Positions 42,952-51,907 of a stretch of DNA of 64,000 bases are shown here, piece after piece. The notes beneath the pieces were generated by a model. The model did no database searches. It was not told where the DNA came from and saw only the letters and a list, made by a program, of their open reading frames with translations. This DNA comes from an uncultured Oscillospiraceae bacterium (GTDB lineage Bacteria; Bacillota; Clostridia; Oscillospirales; Oscillospiraceae), in assembly GCA_910588105.1 (NCBI GenBank), contig CAJUQD010000001.1, forward strand, positions 1 through 64,000, written 5' to 3'. The translations under genes were made by a program, and so were the position numbers. Each line of letters starts with the position of its first letter. Position 1 is the stretch's first letter.

Positions 42952-43434
42952 ATGAATGACGAGATCCTGTTCGCCCGCGAGGACGAGATGGAAGCCCTGA
43001 ACACCGTGGACGACACGGTGGATTCCCAAAAATACCTCATCTTCATGGCCGGCCATCTGAAGTTGGGCGTGATCGCTGAGGACGTGGTGGAAATCCTCAA
43101 TAACCAGCTTATCACCTACCTGCCCATGCTGCCTGATTTTATCCGGGGCATTATCAATATGCGCGGCCAGATGATCCCCATCCTGGATATCCGCGCCCGC
43201 CTGGGCATGGAGTCCAAGGAGGACGACAGCCTGGTGGTGGTCATCAACCTGGGCGACGTGCAGCTGGGCATCCTGGTGGACGCTGTGGATCAGATGCTGG
43301 ACATACCCAAATCCAACCTGCTCCCCATGCCCGCCAACAGCACCCAGCTGCTGGTATCCGGCATGTGTTCCCTCCCCGACGGTTCTGGCACCATGATGGT
43401 GCTTGACTGTGAGCAGCTGATGCCCAATGAGTAG
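42952..43434 (+). CDS. cheW: Chemotaxis adaptor CheW
   Basis: A 160-residue SH3-like scaffold that couples chemoreceptors to CheA. The family core is seen in LIFMAGHLKLGVIAEDVVEI, then FIRGIINMRGQMIPILDIRA and GILVDAVDQMLDI. The start follows GAGGAGGAGAG, 16 bp past cheA. Its 3' end overlaps the cheR start by 8 bp. Confidence 0.95.
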   Translation: MNDEILFAREDEMEALNTVDDTVDSQKYLIFMAGHLKLGVIAEDVVEILNNQLITYLPMLPDFIRGIINMRGQMIPILDIRARLGMESKEDDSLVVVINLGDVQLGILVDAVDQMLDIPKSNLLPMPANSTQLLVSGMCSLPDGSGTMMVLDCEQLMPNE

Positions 43435-44272
43435 TATAGGAAACGGAGCGGGCGGCTCCGGATCCTTTTCCGCCCTGTCCATCACAGACAACGACTTCAG
43501 CCGCCTGGCCAAGTTCGTCCAGTCCAATTACGGCATCGACCTGAGCCAGAAAAAGCAGCTTATCACGGGCCGCCTGTCCACCCCCCTGAAGCAGCGGGGC
43601 TACACCAGCTTTACCGATTTTGTCAATCATGTGCTCCAGTCCAAGGACAACGACCTGATTACCCTGCTGCTGGATAAGTTAACCACCAACTACACCTTTT
43701 TCATGCGGGAAAAGGAGCACCTGGACCTGTTTTGCCAGAAGATCATCCCGGATATCGTCCAGCGCCACCAGAAGGACAAGACCCTGGCCATCTGGAGCGC
43801 AGGGTGTTCCACCGGGGAGGAGCCCTACAACATCACCATGTTCCTCTTCGACTACCTGGGCCCCCAGGCCAGCCAATGGGATACCCGGCTGCTTGCCACC
43901 GACATCTCCAACCGGGCCATGACCGCCGCCAAAAAGGGTGTGTATGAGCTGCCCGACACTATTCCCGCCGACTGGAAGAAGAAGTACTTTATTCCCCAAT
44001 CCGGCGGGCAGTACCAGGTGGCTCCCAGAGTGCGGGACAATGTGATCTACCAACCCTTCAACCTGATGGACCCCATCAAGTTCCGCCGGAAATTTGACGT
44101 AATTTTCTGCCGGAATGTGATGATTTACTTTGACCAGCCCACCAAGGACGCCTTGGTCCGCAGGTTCTATGACGCCACCGCTCCCGGCGGATATCTGCTT
44201 ATCAGCAAGTCGGAGAACCTCAGCGCCAATATGCCCTACCGCCGGCTGGCCCCGTCCACATTCCAGAAGTGA
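43427..44272 (+). CDS. cheR: Chemoreceptor methyltransferase CheR
   Basis: A 281-residue SAM-dependent methyltransferase that methylates Glu residues of chemoreceptors. The N-terminal helical domain contains FTDFVNHVLQSKDNDLITLL and NYTFFMREKEHLD. The SAM-binding motif is WSAGCSTGEEPYN near residue 125, and FDVIFCRNVMIYFD is the conserved later motif. The gene overlaps cheW by 8 bp (ATGAGTAG), so translation is coupled. A 9-bp inverted repeat lies between it and cheB. Confidence 0.96.
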   Translation: MSSIGNGAGGSGSFSALSITDNDFSRLAKFVQSNYGIDLSQKKQLITGRLSTPLKQRGYTSFTDFVNHVLQSKDNDLITLLLDKLTTNYTFFMREKEHLDLFCQKIIPDIVQRHQKDKTLAIWSAGCSTGEEPYNITMFLFDYLGPQASQWDTRLLATDISNRAMTAAKKGVYELPDTIPADWKKKYFIPQSGGQYQVAPRVRDNVIYQPFNLMDPIKFRRKFDVIFCRNVMIYFDQPTKDALVRRFYDATAPGGYLLISKSENLSANMPYRRLAPSTFQK

Positions 44273-44280
44273 CAATCAAG

Positions 44281-44312
44281 CCGGGCCGATCCGCACTCGC
44301 CGGTCGGCCCGG
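44281..44312 (+). other. Hairpin between cheR and cheB
   Basis: CCGGGCCGA (44281-44289) and TCGGCCCGG (44304-44312) pair over a 14-base loop. There is no T tract; it may be a processing or stability element inside the operon. Confidence 0.5.
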
Positions 44313-44343
44313 TATTTCCCAAGATAGGGAGGTTTTCCTTTTT

Positions 44344-45411
44344 ATGCCTATTCCCGTAACCGCTGCCCCACTGAAAAAGATCCGCGTCATGGTTGTGGAC
44401 GACTCCATGCTCGCCCGCAGCCTCATCATCAAGGGCTTGTCCACCCACCCCAGGATTGAGGTAGTGGGCTATGCCATCAACACCTTGGACGCGAGGAACA
44501 AAATTCCCCAGTACCGCCCTGATGTAATCACCATGGACGTGGAAATGCCCGGACAGAGCGGCATCGACTTCCTCAAGCAGTACCTGCCCACCCACCCCAT
44601 CCCCGTCATCCTGGTGTCTTCCCTGAATTTAAAGGTATTCGACGCGCTGGCCGTGGGCGCAGTGGACTTTGTCCGCAAGCCCGACGACCACCAGAGTCCA
44701 GAGGCCTTCCTGGCGGGGCTGGCCCAAAAGGTGATTATGGCCGCCACCGCCCGCCCCCGGACCGCCGCCGTTGCCCCACAGGGCGGAGCTGTGAACGTGG
44801 GCGCCGCCCCCATCCTGGGGTCCAGCCCCAATCTGGACCGGGTCATCATCGGCCTGGGGGCCTCCACAGGCGGCACCGAGGCCACCCTGGCGGTGATGAA
44901 GCGTCTGCCCGCCGACATCCCTCCCATGGTCATTGTCCAGCATATGCCCCCCGGGTTCACCAAGATGTACGCTGAACGGCTCAACCGCCTGTGCGCCATG
45001 GAGGTCCGGGAGGCCCAGAGCGGCGACGAGCTCCACCGGGGCCTGGCCCTTATTGCCCCCGCCGACCTGCAGTGCCGGGTGGTGCGCATCGGCGCGCGTT
45101 ACACCGTCAACTGCACCCCCGGCGAAAAGGTCAGCGGCCACCGCCCCTCCGTGGACGCCATGTTCTACTCCATGGCCGAGACGGTGAGCTGCAAAATGGT
45201 TGGCATTATCATGACCGGCATGGGCCAGGATGGGGCCCACGGCCTGTTGGAAATGCGCAAAAAGGGTGCTTACACCATCGGTCAGGATAAGGAATCCTCC
45301 GTGGTCTACGGTATGCCCGGCGTGGCGCAGAACATCGGCGCGGTGATGATCCAGGCCTCCTGCGACAATGTGTCCAACGTCCTGCTGCGGCATTTGAAAA
45401 GCCTTGGCTGA
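44344..45411 (+). CDS. cheB: Chemotaxis response regulator/methylesterase CheB
   Basis: A 355-residue protein. The receiver domain (about 11-130) has acidic residues in VVDDSMLARS and phospho-acceptor Asp65 in ITMDVEMPG. The C-terminal esterase domain shows the catalytic Ser in GASTGGTE, the His in VQHMPPGFT, and the Asp in ITGMGQDGA. It removes methyl groups from receptors to reset sensitivity, against CheR. The ATG at 44344 follows AGGGAGG. It ends the che operon, before a hairpin at 45462-45495. Confidence 0.96.
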   Translation: MPIPVTAAPLKKIRVMVVDDSMLARSLIIKGLSTHPRIEVVGYAINTLDARNKIPQYRPDVITMDVEMPGQSGIDFLKQYLPTHPIPVILVSSLNLKVFDALAVGAVDFVRKPDDHQSPEAFLAGLAQKVIMAATARPRTAAVAPQGGAVNVGAAPILGSSPNLDRVIIGLGASTGGTEATLAVMKRLPADIPPMVIVQHMPPGFTKMYAERLNRLCAMEVREAQSGDELHRGLALIAPADLQCRVVRIGARYTVNCTPGEKVSGHRPSVDAMFYSMAETVSCKMVGIIMTGMGQDGAHGLLEMRKKGAYTIGQDKESSVVYGMPGVAQNIGAVMIQASCDNVSNVLLRHLKSLG

Positions 45412-45461
45412 CCCCGGCAACCAGGAATTGGGAAAGGAAAAATGCCCCAAAGCGTCAACTT

Positions 45462-45495
45462 CCGCCCGGAGCCTCCTTCAAAAGGCCCCGGGCGG
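45462..45495 (+). terminator. Terminator of the che operon
   Basis: A 13-bp stem with one mismatch (45462-45474 with 45483-45495), followed by TTCTGTTTT. Confidence 0.75.
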
Positions 45496-45528
45496 TTCTG
45501 TTTTGGGAAAGAAATTTCCCGCTTTTTC

Positions 45529-45555
45529 TTATGTTCCCAGCAACCTTGCCGATAT
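45529..45555 (+). promoter_or_regulatory. Sigma-28 (SigD)-like promoter of the flgM operon
   Basis: TTAT (45529-45532), a 15-bp spacer and GCCGATAT (45548-45555), an exact SigD -10. The -35 is weaker than TAAA, but the spacing equals that of the cheA promoter. It lies about 57 bp upstream of flgM. Confidence 0.65.
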
Positions 45556-45612
45556 AAATAGTAGTAGAAGAGATGGTAAACCTATCGGACGAACAAAAAG
45601 GATGTGAGTACT

Positions 45613-45924
45613 GTGCTGACTTCTTCCGGCTACGGCGCAATTACCCCAATTGCCCCCGCCAAGGTCTATCGAACCCGGACCGGACGTGATACCCGCACCC
45701 AGGTTACCCCGGGCAGCAGCAATTATGACAGTGTAACCCTCTCCGCCCCCAGCCAGGGCAGCCGTTTCCACATGGGACTAGTCAGCCGACTCTCCCAGGA
45801 GGTGCGCACCTCCACCACCACCGGCGACATCGCCGCCCTGCGCCAGCAGGTGGCTTCCGGAACCTACACCCCCGATCCCATGGCCATCGCGGCCCGGATC
45901 CTGTTTTTGGGAGAGGGAAAGTAA
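45613..45924 (+). CDS. flgM: Anti-sigma-28 factor FlgM
   Basis: A 103-residue small protein that binds and holds the flagellar sigma factor until the hook is complete, then is exported. The C-terminal sigma-binding helices fit the family (LSQEVRTSTTTGDIAALRQQ, then YTPDPMAIAARIL). The GTG at 45613 is preferred because AAGGA lies about 10 bp upstream; a GTG at 45604 has the site too close. It is the first gene of the late operon and is itself behind a sigma-28-like promoter, giving negative feedback. Confidence 0.9.
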   Translation: MLTSSGYGAITPIAPAKVYRTRTGRDTRTQVTPGSSNYDSVTLSAPSQGSRFHMGLVSRLSQEVRTSTTTGDIAALRQQVASGTYTPDPMAIAARILFLGEGK

Positions 45925-46401
45925 ATGGGCGACTCTTACCAATCCTACCTGGGGCTTTTGCGCGAGCTGGGCGGCATTTTGGAACAGCTGGCCCAACTGG
46001 CACAGGACAAGGCCGCCGTTGTCCGTCAGGACGACCTCATTGGTCTGGATGAAGTGCTCAAGCAGGAGCAGGCCATGACCCTTAACCTGCGGGGGCTGGA
46101 GCAGCGCCGGCTGAAGCTGGCCGCCCAACTGGGTCTGTCCGGCACATCCCTGTCCGACCTGCCCGGCCGCTGTCCCCCCGAACTGGAGCTCCAGGCCCGC
46201 CAGACGGTGGAGCAGCTGCTTCAGGGCTATGAGATCTACCGCGGCTGTGCGGATATGGCCCGCAATCTTCTGGAACTCAACCTCCACCAGATGGAAAAGA
46301 CCATCTCAGCCGCCGGTGTGGACCCTGCCAGTCCCGGCGCAGGCTATCAAGCCCCCGGCGTGGAACCCCCAAAAAATATGAAGACAGATTTCCGCGCTTG
46401 A
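45925..46401 (+). CDS. flgN: Flagellar export chaperone FlgN
   Basis: A 158-residue, mostly helical protein that protects the junction proteins FlgK and FlgL before export. The family pattern is weak but typical: YLGLLRELGGILEQLAQLAQ, VRQDDLIGLDEVLKQEQAMT, LNLRGLEQRRLKL, and a C-terminal coiled helix. It starts one base after the flgM stop (a TAAATG junction), and flgK follows, as in Bacillus. Confidence 0.88.
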   Translation: MGDSYQSYLGLLRELGGILEQLAQLAQDKAAVVRQDDLIGLDEVLKQEQAMTLNLRGLEQRRLKLAAQLGLSGTSLSDLPGRCPPELELQARQTVEQLLQGYEIYRGCADMARNLLELNLHQMEKTISAAGVDPASPGAGYQAPGVEPPKNMKTDFRA

Positions 46402-46430
46402 CCGCGTTTTGTGCTTAAAGGAGTATTGCT

Positions 46431-49076
46431 ATGGGTATGATCGGAACCTTTGACGCTTTCACCACAGCCCGCCTGGGCATTTATGCCGCCCAGCACGGAC
46501 TGCGGGTGACCGGCAACAACATTTCCAACATCAACACTGCGGGCTACACCCGCCAGCGCATCGACCAGGTCAGCCTGAAAACCGGCGCCAGCGATATGTA
46601 CCGCTCCGTCTATGACAACCACGTGGGCAACGGCGCACTGGTCACCGGCATTAACCAGATCCGGGATCCTTACCTGGACATCCGCTACCGCAACACCTCC
46701 TCCGATGTGGGTTATCACGATACCATGCTGGACGGCCTCCAGCAAATCGCTTCTATCCTGGATGAGGTGGGCAAGGGGGAGAACGGCGGCGACGGCCTGC
46801 TGTACGCCCAGCTGTTGGATCTGTCCACCTCCCTGCGCGAGCTGAGCAAAAACCCCAACAAGGACAACGACAACCTGACCCGCGCCTCCGCCGAAGCGCT
46901 GGCCAGCCTGTTCAACACCTACGCCGACAAGCTGGAGACCCTGCGCAAGAACACCCTGGAGGGTTTTGAAAAGGACATCAGCACCGTCAACGAAATCCTC
47001 ACCAACATCCGGGATCTGAACGAGTCCATCCGGGACAACGAGCTTCAGGGTGACAACGCCCTGGAGCTGCGTGACGAGCGCAACCGCCAGATCGACAAGC
47101 TGTCCGAGTATATGCATATCCGCGTGGAGTATTCCATGGAGGACGCGGGCGCGGGCAAGCAGGTGGAAAAGCTCACCATCCGCCTGGGCAATTCCAACCC
47201 GGACCCCACTGTCACCACCGACAGCTCGGTGCTCGTCGACGGCCTGTTCGGCACCCAGGTTTCCGTGAAGATGGTGCCCAAGGCCAACCCTGACTACGAT
47301 GCCAACGATCCCAACAGTTTCCAGTATCTGAAGCCGGACAATACCGGCACCAACGATCCCGATGAGGCCGAGCAGGTGTACGATGAGAACTACATCCTCC
47401 AGCTGGGCAAGCTGTACGACCGGCGCGGCAAGGAGTGGGAGGGCAGAACCTCCGCGTACCAGGAGCTTACGGACGCGGATCTTGCCGGTTTTGGCATGGT
47501 GCGCGGCGAGAAGGCCTCTTACAGCTTTAAATTTACTCCGGCGGCAGGCGCCCAGTGGGCAGATGGCGATACCTTCCAGATCGGCGGCAAAACCTTTACC
47601 ATTGGCAAGGATATCCCCCTTGGCGATGCCAATGATTCGGAAAAGATGGCCGCGTTCCTTGCCCAGAACCTGGGTGCTGTCAACCCAAATTATACGGTTT
47701 CCATTGATAAAAATGATCCTGCCAACCTCCTGTTTACCGCAAAAAAAACCGGCAAGGTGGATGCCGCCGATGTGCCCAAGTTGAATGTGACCAACGATCC
47801 CGACGGCAAGCTCACCTTCGGCGCTATGATCACCATAAATGGGGGTAAGGATGCCGCAGCCCCCAAGTTCCCCGACCCGGTCACCACAAACAACCCCGAC
47901 GGCACTCAAACCATCGTCAGCTACATCCAGAGCGCCGGGAAGTATTACAAGGTCACCACCCAGGTGGAGCACACCAATGAGGTCACCCTGGACGACAACG
48001 ATATCCACGGCTCCCTCCAGGCCACCCGGGAGCTGCTCACCGAGGCCGGGGCCTTCGCCACCAAGGACACGGTGGCCAACGTGGATGAGAACGCTGCCAA
48101 AAAGCGGGGCATCCCCTACTACCAGAAGACCTTGGATCTGCTGGCCCAGCAGTTTGCCAAACAGTATAACCAGCTCAACGAAGGGGTCATGCTGGACCAG
48201 GACGGCAACGAAGTAACATCCATCACCGGCACTATCGAGGAACTGAAAAACATGGGGGTGCGCCTCAATCAGGCCGCCGGCACCGACGGCGGGTTTGGCG
48301 ACGGCTTCTATGTGAAGGCCGACGGCACCTATATGGGCACCACCGCCCATTATCCCAACTGTAATCTCGACGCAGCGCAGATCAAGGTCACCGACACCGT
48401 GGACGAAGCCTACGATAAAGCTAAGGCTCACGGCGCCATCGCGGCCACCACCAGAGAGGAAAAAATCGCCGCCCTCAAGGCTTTTATAAAGGACCACGGC
48501 GTCAACGAGGATAACATAGAGAAGGAAAAGGTCACCCTGACCGGGCCTATCGAAATGGGCGGGCCGCTGTTCAGCAACCGCAACGACGGCGACGATATCA
48601 CCGGCATCACCGCCGCCAACCTCTCCGTTTCCCACAGCTGGTCCATCGGCGATGTGCGCATCGTCCCCAAGTTTGAGGTGCTCTTTGATGGTGATGTTGA
48701 CCACTCCACCCAGAACAAGAACGTGGACCACATGCTGGCCATGATTGACAAGTCCCTGTTATACAATCCCCAGGATCTGGTCAAGGATGCGGTGGGCACC
48801 AAGCTTTTCGAGGGTTCCTTCAATGACATGCTCAGCGACGCATGTACCATTCGGGGCAATGACCACCGGGTGCAGGACATTAAGCTGAACACCTCCTACA
48901 CCTCGCTCATCGACCTGGACACCAGCCGCGAAGGTGTGTCCGGCGTGGATCTGAACGATGAAACCATGAATATGATGCAGTACCAGAAGGCGTACTCCGC
49001 CGCCTGCCGCCTGATGACCGCCATCGACGAGGCGATTGACCGCCTGATTAACAACACCGGCATTGCCGGACGCTGA
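46431..49076 (+). CDS. flgK: Flagellar hook-filament junction protein FlgK, extra-long
   Basis: An 881-residue HAP1; most are about 500. The N-terminal signature FDAFTTARLGIYAAQHGLRV and ISNINTAGYTRQRIDQVSL are canonical, as is the C-terminal LDTSREGVSGVDLNDETMNM with the YQKAYSAACRLMTAIDEAID helix. A middle region (about 345-560) carries flagellin-insert-like pieces (WADGDTFQIGGKTFTIGKDI), probably an extra surface-exposed domain, and another Asp/Lys-rich stretch lies at about 660-720. It is downstream of its chaperone FlgN and upstream of FlgL. The start follows AAAGGAG. Confidence 0.93.
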   Translation: MGMIGTFDAFTTARLGIYAAQHGLRVTGNNISNINTAGYTRQRIDQVSLKTGASDMYRSVYDNHVGNGALVTGINQIRDPYLDIRYRNTSSDVGYHDTMLDGLQQIASILDEVGKGENGGDGLLYAQLLDLSTSLRELSKNPNKDNDNLTRASAEALASLFNTYADKLETLRKNTLEGFEKDISTVNEILTNIRDLNESIRDNELQGDNALELRDERNRQIDKLSEYMHIRVEYSMEDAGAGKQVEKLTIRLGNSNPDPTVTTDSSVLVDGLFGTQVSVKMVPKANPDYDANDPNSFQYLKPDNTGTNDPDEAEQVYDENYILQLGKLYDRRGKEWEGRTSAYQELTDADLAGFGMVRGEKASYSFKFTPAAGAQWADGDTFQIGGKTFTIGKDIPLGDANDSEKMAAFLAQNLGAVNPNYTVSIDKNDPANLLFTAKKTGKVDAADVPKLNVTNDPDGKLTFGAMITINGGKDAAAPKFPDPVTTNNPDGTQTIVSYIQSAGKYYKVTTQVEHTNEVTLDDNDIHGSLQATRELLTEAGAFATKDTVANVDENAAKKRGIPYYQKTLDLLAQQFAKQYNQLNEGVMLDQDGNEVTSITGTIEELKNMGVRLNQAAGTDGGFGDGFYVKADGTYMGTTAHYPNCNLDAAQIKVTDTVDEAYDKAKAHGAIAATTREEKIAALKAFIKDHGVNEDNIEKEKVTLTGPIEMGGPLFSNRNDGDDITGITAANLSVSHSWSIGDVRIVPKFEVLFDGDVDHSTQNKNVDHMLAMIDKSLLYNPQDLVKDAVGTKLFEGSFNDMLSDACTIRGNDHRVQDIKLNTSYTSLIDLDTSREGVSGVDLNDETMNMMQYQKAYSAACRLMTAIDEAIDRLINNTGIAGR

Positions 49077-49096
49077 CGCAAGGAGGTATTCATAAT

Positions 49097-50449
49097 ATGA
49101 TTCGAGCCACCACCGGCGGCGTTTTGAAAAGCTACCGCCGTAACCTGATGAACTCCTTTATTGCCAGGAATAAAGCTCAGGACACCGTACTCACCCAACG
49201 CAACTTCAACTCCTATGCCGAGGACCCCGCCGCCGCCGCCCGGGCATTCAAGCTGCGCAAGGCCCGCATGACCGTGGAGAGCCAGTATTCCGTGTGTACC
49301 GACACCCACAAGAAATTCCAGACCGGCTGGACCAGCCTGGAGGGCATCAGCAAGCTTATCGACACCGAAAACGCCGAGCCCATGAAGACCCTTGCGGGCA
49401 CTTCCCTGACCATGCTCAACGACCCCACTGCGGACGCCCGGGAGCAGCTCACCAAGGCCCTGGACCAAATTTCCCAGACCATCATCCAGAACCTGAACCA
49501 GAAGTACGGCGAGAACTTCATTTTCTCCGGCGCGGACGGCCACAATGTCCCCTTTGAGATCAAGGATGACAAGCTGTACTATCGGGGCGTGCCCGTGGAC
49601 GCGGCAGTGCCCAAAATCTTTGCCGATGGAAACGGCGCTTCGGTCAAGCTGAACGCCAACGGCCAGGTGGATCCGGCCGGCGACCACTTCCTGCTGTCCA
49701 CCGGCCTGAAAACCATCAGCGAGAGCGCTTACGAGCAGGCTGTCAAGAATTATCAGAACGATCCCACAGGCAGCCCGCCCCCAGATGTGCTGCGTGATCC
49801 CCCGACCCCCCCCGACACCATCGGTGATCCCCATCTCTTTACCGACAAGGACGGCAATAAGTACTATATTGAGAAGAGCGGCGCCCAGTCCATGACCCAG
49901 GACGAAATTGATGCCGCCACCAAGGACGCCGAAAAACTCAAATACCTGATGAATGAAAAACAGTTTGTGGACATCGGCCTGGGCTTCCAGGAGAACGAGA
50001 ATGGCCAGCTCATTGAAAGCAGCGCCTATAACGCCGCCCTCAATGGCCTGACCTTCATCGGCTACGGTTTGGATGCCGACGGCGACCCCAAAAATATCTA
50101 CTCCCTGGTGCAGAAGATGAAGGAGATCGGCGCGCGGGTGAAGGACGGGGAGAACTGGACCAAGGCGGATTATGACGAGTTCAACGGCTTGGTGAAGAAG
50201 CTGGAAAAGGCCTCCTCTGAGTTCAAGACGGAGTTTACAAACATGAGCGCGGGCACCCAGAAGCTGGAAAATAATGTGGAGCTGCTGGAGGACAACTTCT
50301 ATAACCTCCAGGAACAGTATTCCGACATTGAGGACGTGGACATGGCCGATGCCATCACCTCCTTTGTCTGGGCCCAGTACTGCTATAACGCCGCTTTAAA
50401 GGTGGGCAACAGCATACTGTCCGAGAGCCTGATGGACTATCTGAAATGA
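49097..50449 (+). CDS. flgL: Flagellar hook-filament junction protein FlgL, long form
   Basis: A 450-residue HAP3 (usual length about 300). The N-terminal flagellin-like helices are RKARMTVESQYSVCTDTHKK and LAGTSLTMLNDPTADAREQL, then LNQKYGENFIFSGADGHNVP, the conserved FlgL stretch. The C-terminal YNLQEQYSDIEDVDMADAIT and FVWAQYCYNAALKVGNSILS match. The middle (about 220-330) holds a low-complexity Pro/Asp-rich insert. It follows flgK by 20 bp with AAGGAGG. Confidence 0.92.
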   Translation: MIRATTGGVLKSYRRNLMNSFIARNKAQDTVLTQRNFNSYAEDPAAAARAFKLRKARMTVESQYSVCTDTHKKFQTGWTSLEGISKLIDTENAEPMKTLAGTSLTMLNDPTADAREQLTKALDQISQTIIQNLNQKYGENFIFSGADGHNVPFEIKDDKLYYRGVPVDAAVPKIFADGNGASVKLNANGQVDPAGDHFLLSTGLKTISESAYEQAVKNYQNDPTGSPPPDVLRDPPTPPDTIGDPHLFTDKDGNKYYIEKSGAQSMTQDEIDAATKDAEKLKYLMNEKQFVDIGLGFQENENGQLIESSAYNAALNGLTFIGYGLDADGDPKNIYSLVQKMKEIGARVKDGENWTKADYDEFNGLVKKLEKASSEFKTEFTNMSAGTQKLENNVELLEDNFYNLQEQYSDIEDVDMADAITSFVWAQYCYNAALKVGNSILSESLMDYLK

Positions 50450-50497
50450 CGCAGTCTGCGTTTTAGTTGTTCATAGAGAGGAGCGGAAATTGATATT

Positions 50498-51106
50498 ATG
50501 TATCCCCTGATTGAAATCAAAACTGTCCCCATTGAAATCGAGATGAAGGTGTCCCACGCCAAGCTGGAATATACCCGCGGAACCGCAGACCTGGAGATTT
50601 CCCGAGGGGACGGCGGGCTGAGCATCAAGAGCCGGCCCATCAAGCTGAACATCGACACCTTCGAGGCCCGCAATTCTGTGGTCCCCACTGCCATGCGCTC
50701 TGTGGAGCAGTATGCCCAACAGGGCCAGCAGGCCTCCTACACCGCCACCGCCACCTACGCCCAGCAGGGGCAGATGCTTCTGGAGGCAAAAATCGGGCAG
50801 GACATGATTACAAAATTCGCGGCCGACGCAACCATGAAAAATTACAAGCCCAATGTGGGCCTGGAGTTCCTCCCCTCCGTTCCCCCGGAGATCACCTGGG
50901 ATCCGGGAGAGATGCATATCCGCTATGAGATGGATAAGCTGAATTTCGACTGGCGGATGAATGAACCACAGTTTGAGTTCACACCTGGCGACATTGAGCT
51001 GACCGTCAAGCAGCAGCCCGATGTGCTCATCAAGTACGTGGGCGGCCCTATTTACGTGCCCCCGTCCTCCGATCCCAACTATACGCCCGTAGACGTGGAG
51101 GCGTAA
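50498..51106 (+). CDS. YviE-like/DUF6470 protein
   Basis: A 202-residue protein in the position that yviE occupies in Bacillus, between flgL and fliW. Typical stretches are YPLIEIKTVPIEIEMKVSHA, then DLEISRGDGGLSIKSRPIKL and MRSVEQYAQQGQQASYTATA. The C-terminal half is beta-rich (WDPGEMHIRYEMDKLNFDWR). No signal peptide or catalytic motif is visible. Its function is unknown; the location links it to late flagellar assembly. The binding site AGAGGAG is about 12 bp upstream, so a TTG at 50489 is also possible. Confidence 0.85.
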   Translation: MYPLIEIKTVPIEIEMKVSHAKLEYTRGTADLEISRGDGGLSIKSRPIKLNIDTFEARNSVVPTAMRSVEQYAQQGQQASYTATATYAQQGQMLLEAKIGQDMITKFAADATMKNYKPNVGLEFLPSVPPEITWDPGEMHIRYEMDKLNFDWRMNEPQFEFTPGDIELTVKQQPDVLIKYVGGPIYVPPSSDPNYTPVDVEA

Positions 51107-51149
51107 TACCTCCGCGCCTGCCCAGCGCCCATCGCGCATGGAGGTTTTC

Positions 51150-51602
51150 GTGAAGCTGTATACCAAATATTTCGGTGAAATCGAATATCTGGAGGAGGAT
51201 CTCCTCCATTTTACCGCCGGCCCCTTCGGATTTGAAGGAGAACGGGAGTTTCTCCTTTTGCCCTTCGAGGGAAGTTCCGGCACCCTTCTGTGCTTCCAGA
51301 GTGCACACACACCCGCACTGGCCTTTGTGGCCATGGATCCCTTTGCCCTTCTGCCCGAATACGACCCCGTCCTCCAGCCCCAGGAATTGGAGGAGTTGGG
51401 CGTGTCCGACAGCCAGGAGCTGGGTTTCTATGTGTTGTGTGTGGTGAAGAAGCCTGTCTCCGACAGTACCGTCAATCTGAAGTGCCCTGTTGCCATCAAC
51501 CCGGAGACCCGGGCCGCCCGGCAGGTCATTTTGGAGTCGGACGCCTACGAGATGCGCCACTCCCTGGCCCAATTCGGCACAGAGGAGGGCACACCATGTT
51601 GA
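51150..51602 (+). CDS. fliW: Flagellar assembly factor FliW
   Basis: A 150-residue beta-barrel protein that binds CsrA and flagellin in a partner switch, freeing flagellin translation when flagellin is exported. Family features are YFGEIEYLEEDLLHFTAGPF, then PALAFVAMDPFALLPEYD and the C-terminal VNLKCPVAINPETRAARQVI. The GTG at 51150 is chosen since GGAGG is about 7 bp upstream; an ATG at 51138 overlaps that site. It overlaps csrA by 7 bp (ATGTTGA). Confidence 0.94.
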   Translation: MKLYTKYFGEIEYLEEDLLHFTAGPFGFEGEREFLLLPFEGSSGTLLCFQSAHTPALAFVAMDPFALLPEYDPVLQPQELEELGVSDSQELGFYVLCVVKKPVSDSTVNLKCPVAINPETRAARQVILESDAYEMRHSLAQFGTEEGTPC

Positions 51603-51904
51603 TCCTGCAACGCAAAGCCGGCGAGGCCCTGGTCATTGGCGAGGATATCACCATCCGGGTTGTCTCGGTGGACGGTACACGGGTGCGCTTGGCCATTGCC
51701 GCCCCGGAGGATGTCCCCATCCTGCGCAGCGAACTGGTAACCGCCACCGCCGCCAACCGGGATTCCGCCATGGAAGAGGGAACCCCTGCTGATCTTCTGG
51801 ACCTGCTGGGCGGCGTGCTGGACCATAGGCGGGACGATCCCAGTGTTCCTCCCGCCAAGACCCCCGCACCAACCCCGGTTCCACCGGAGGGAAAGGAGGA
51901 CTGA
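51596..51904 (+). CDS. csrA: Carbon storage regulator CsrA with long tail
   Basis: A 102-residue translation repressor. The first 60 residues are a standard CsrA: MLILQRKAGEALVIGEDITI, then RVRLAIAAPEDVPILRSEL, with the RNA-contacting N-terminal strand and an R-x-E-like end. About 40 residues beyond the usual end are Asp/Pro-rich (DPSVPPAKTPAPTPVPPE). It represses flagellin translation by binding GGA hairpins in the message, and FliW, encoded just upstream with a 7-bp overlap, counters it allosterically. The flagellin gene is not in the window. Confidence 0.93.
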   Translation: MLILQRKAGEALVIGEDITIRVVSVDGTRVRLAIAAPEDVPILRSELVTATAANRDSAMEEGTPADLLDLLGGVLDHRRDDPSVPPAKTPAPTPVPPEGKED

Positions 51905-51907
51905 CCT

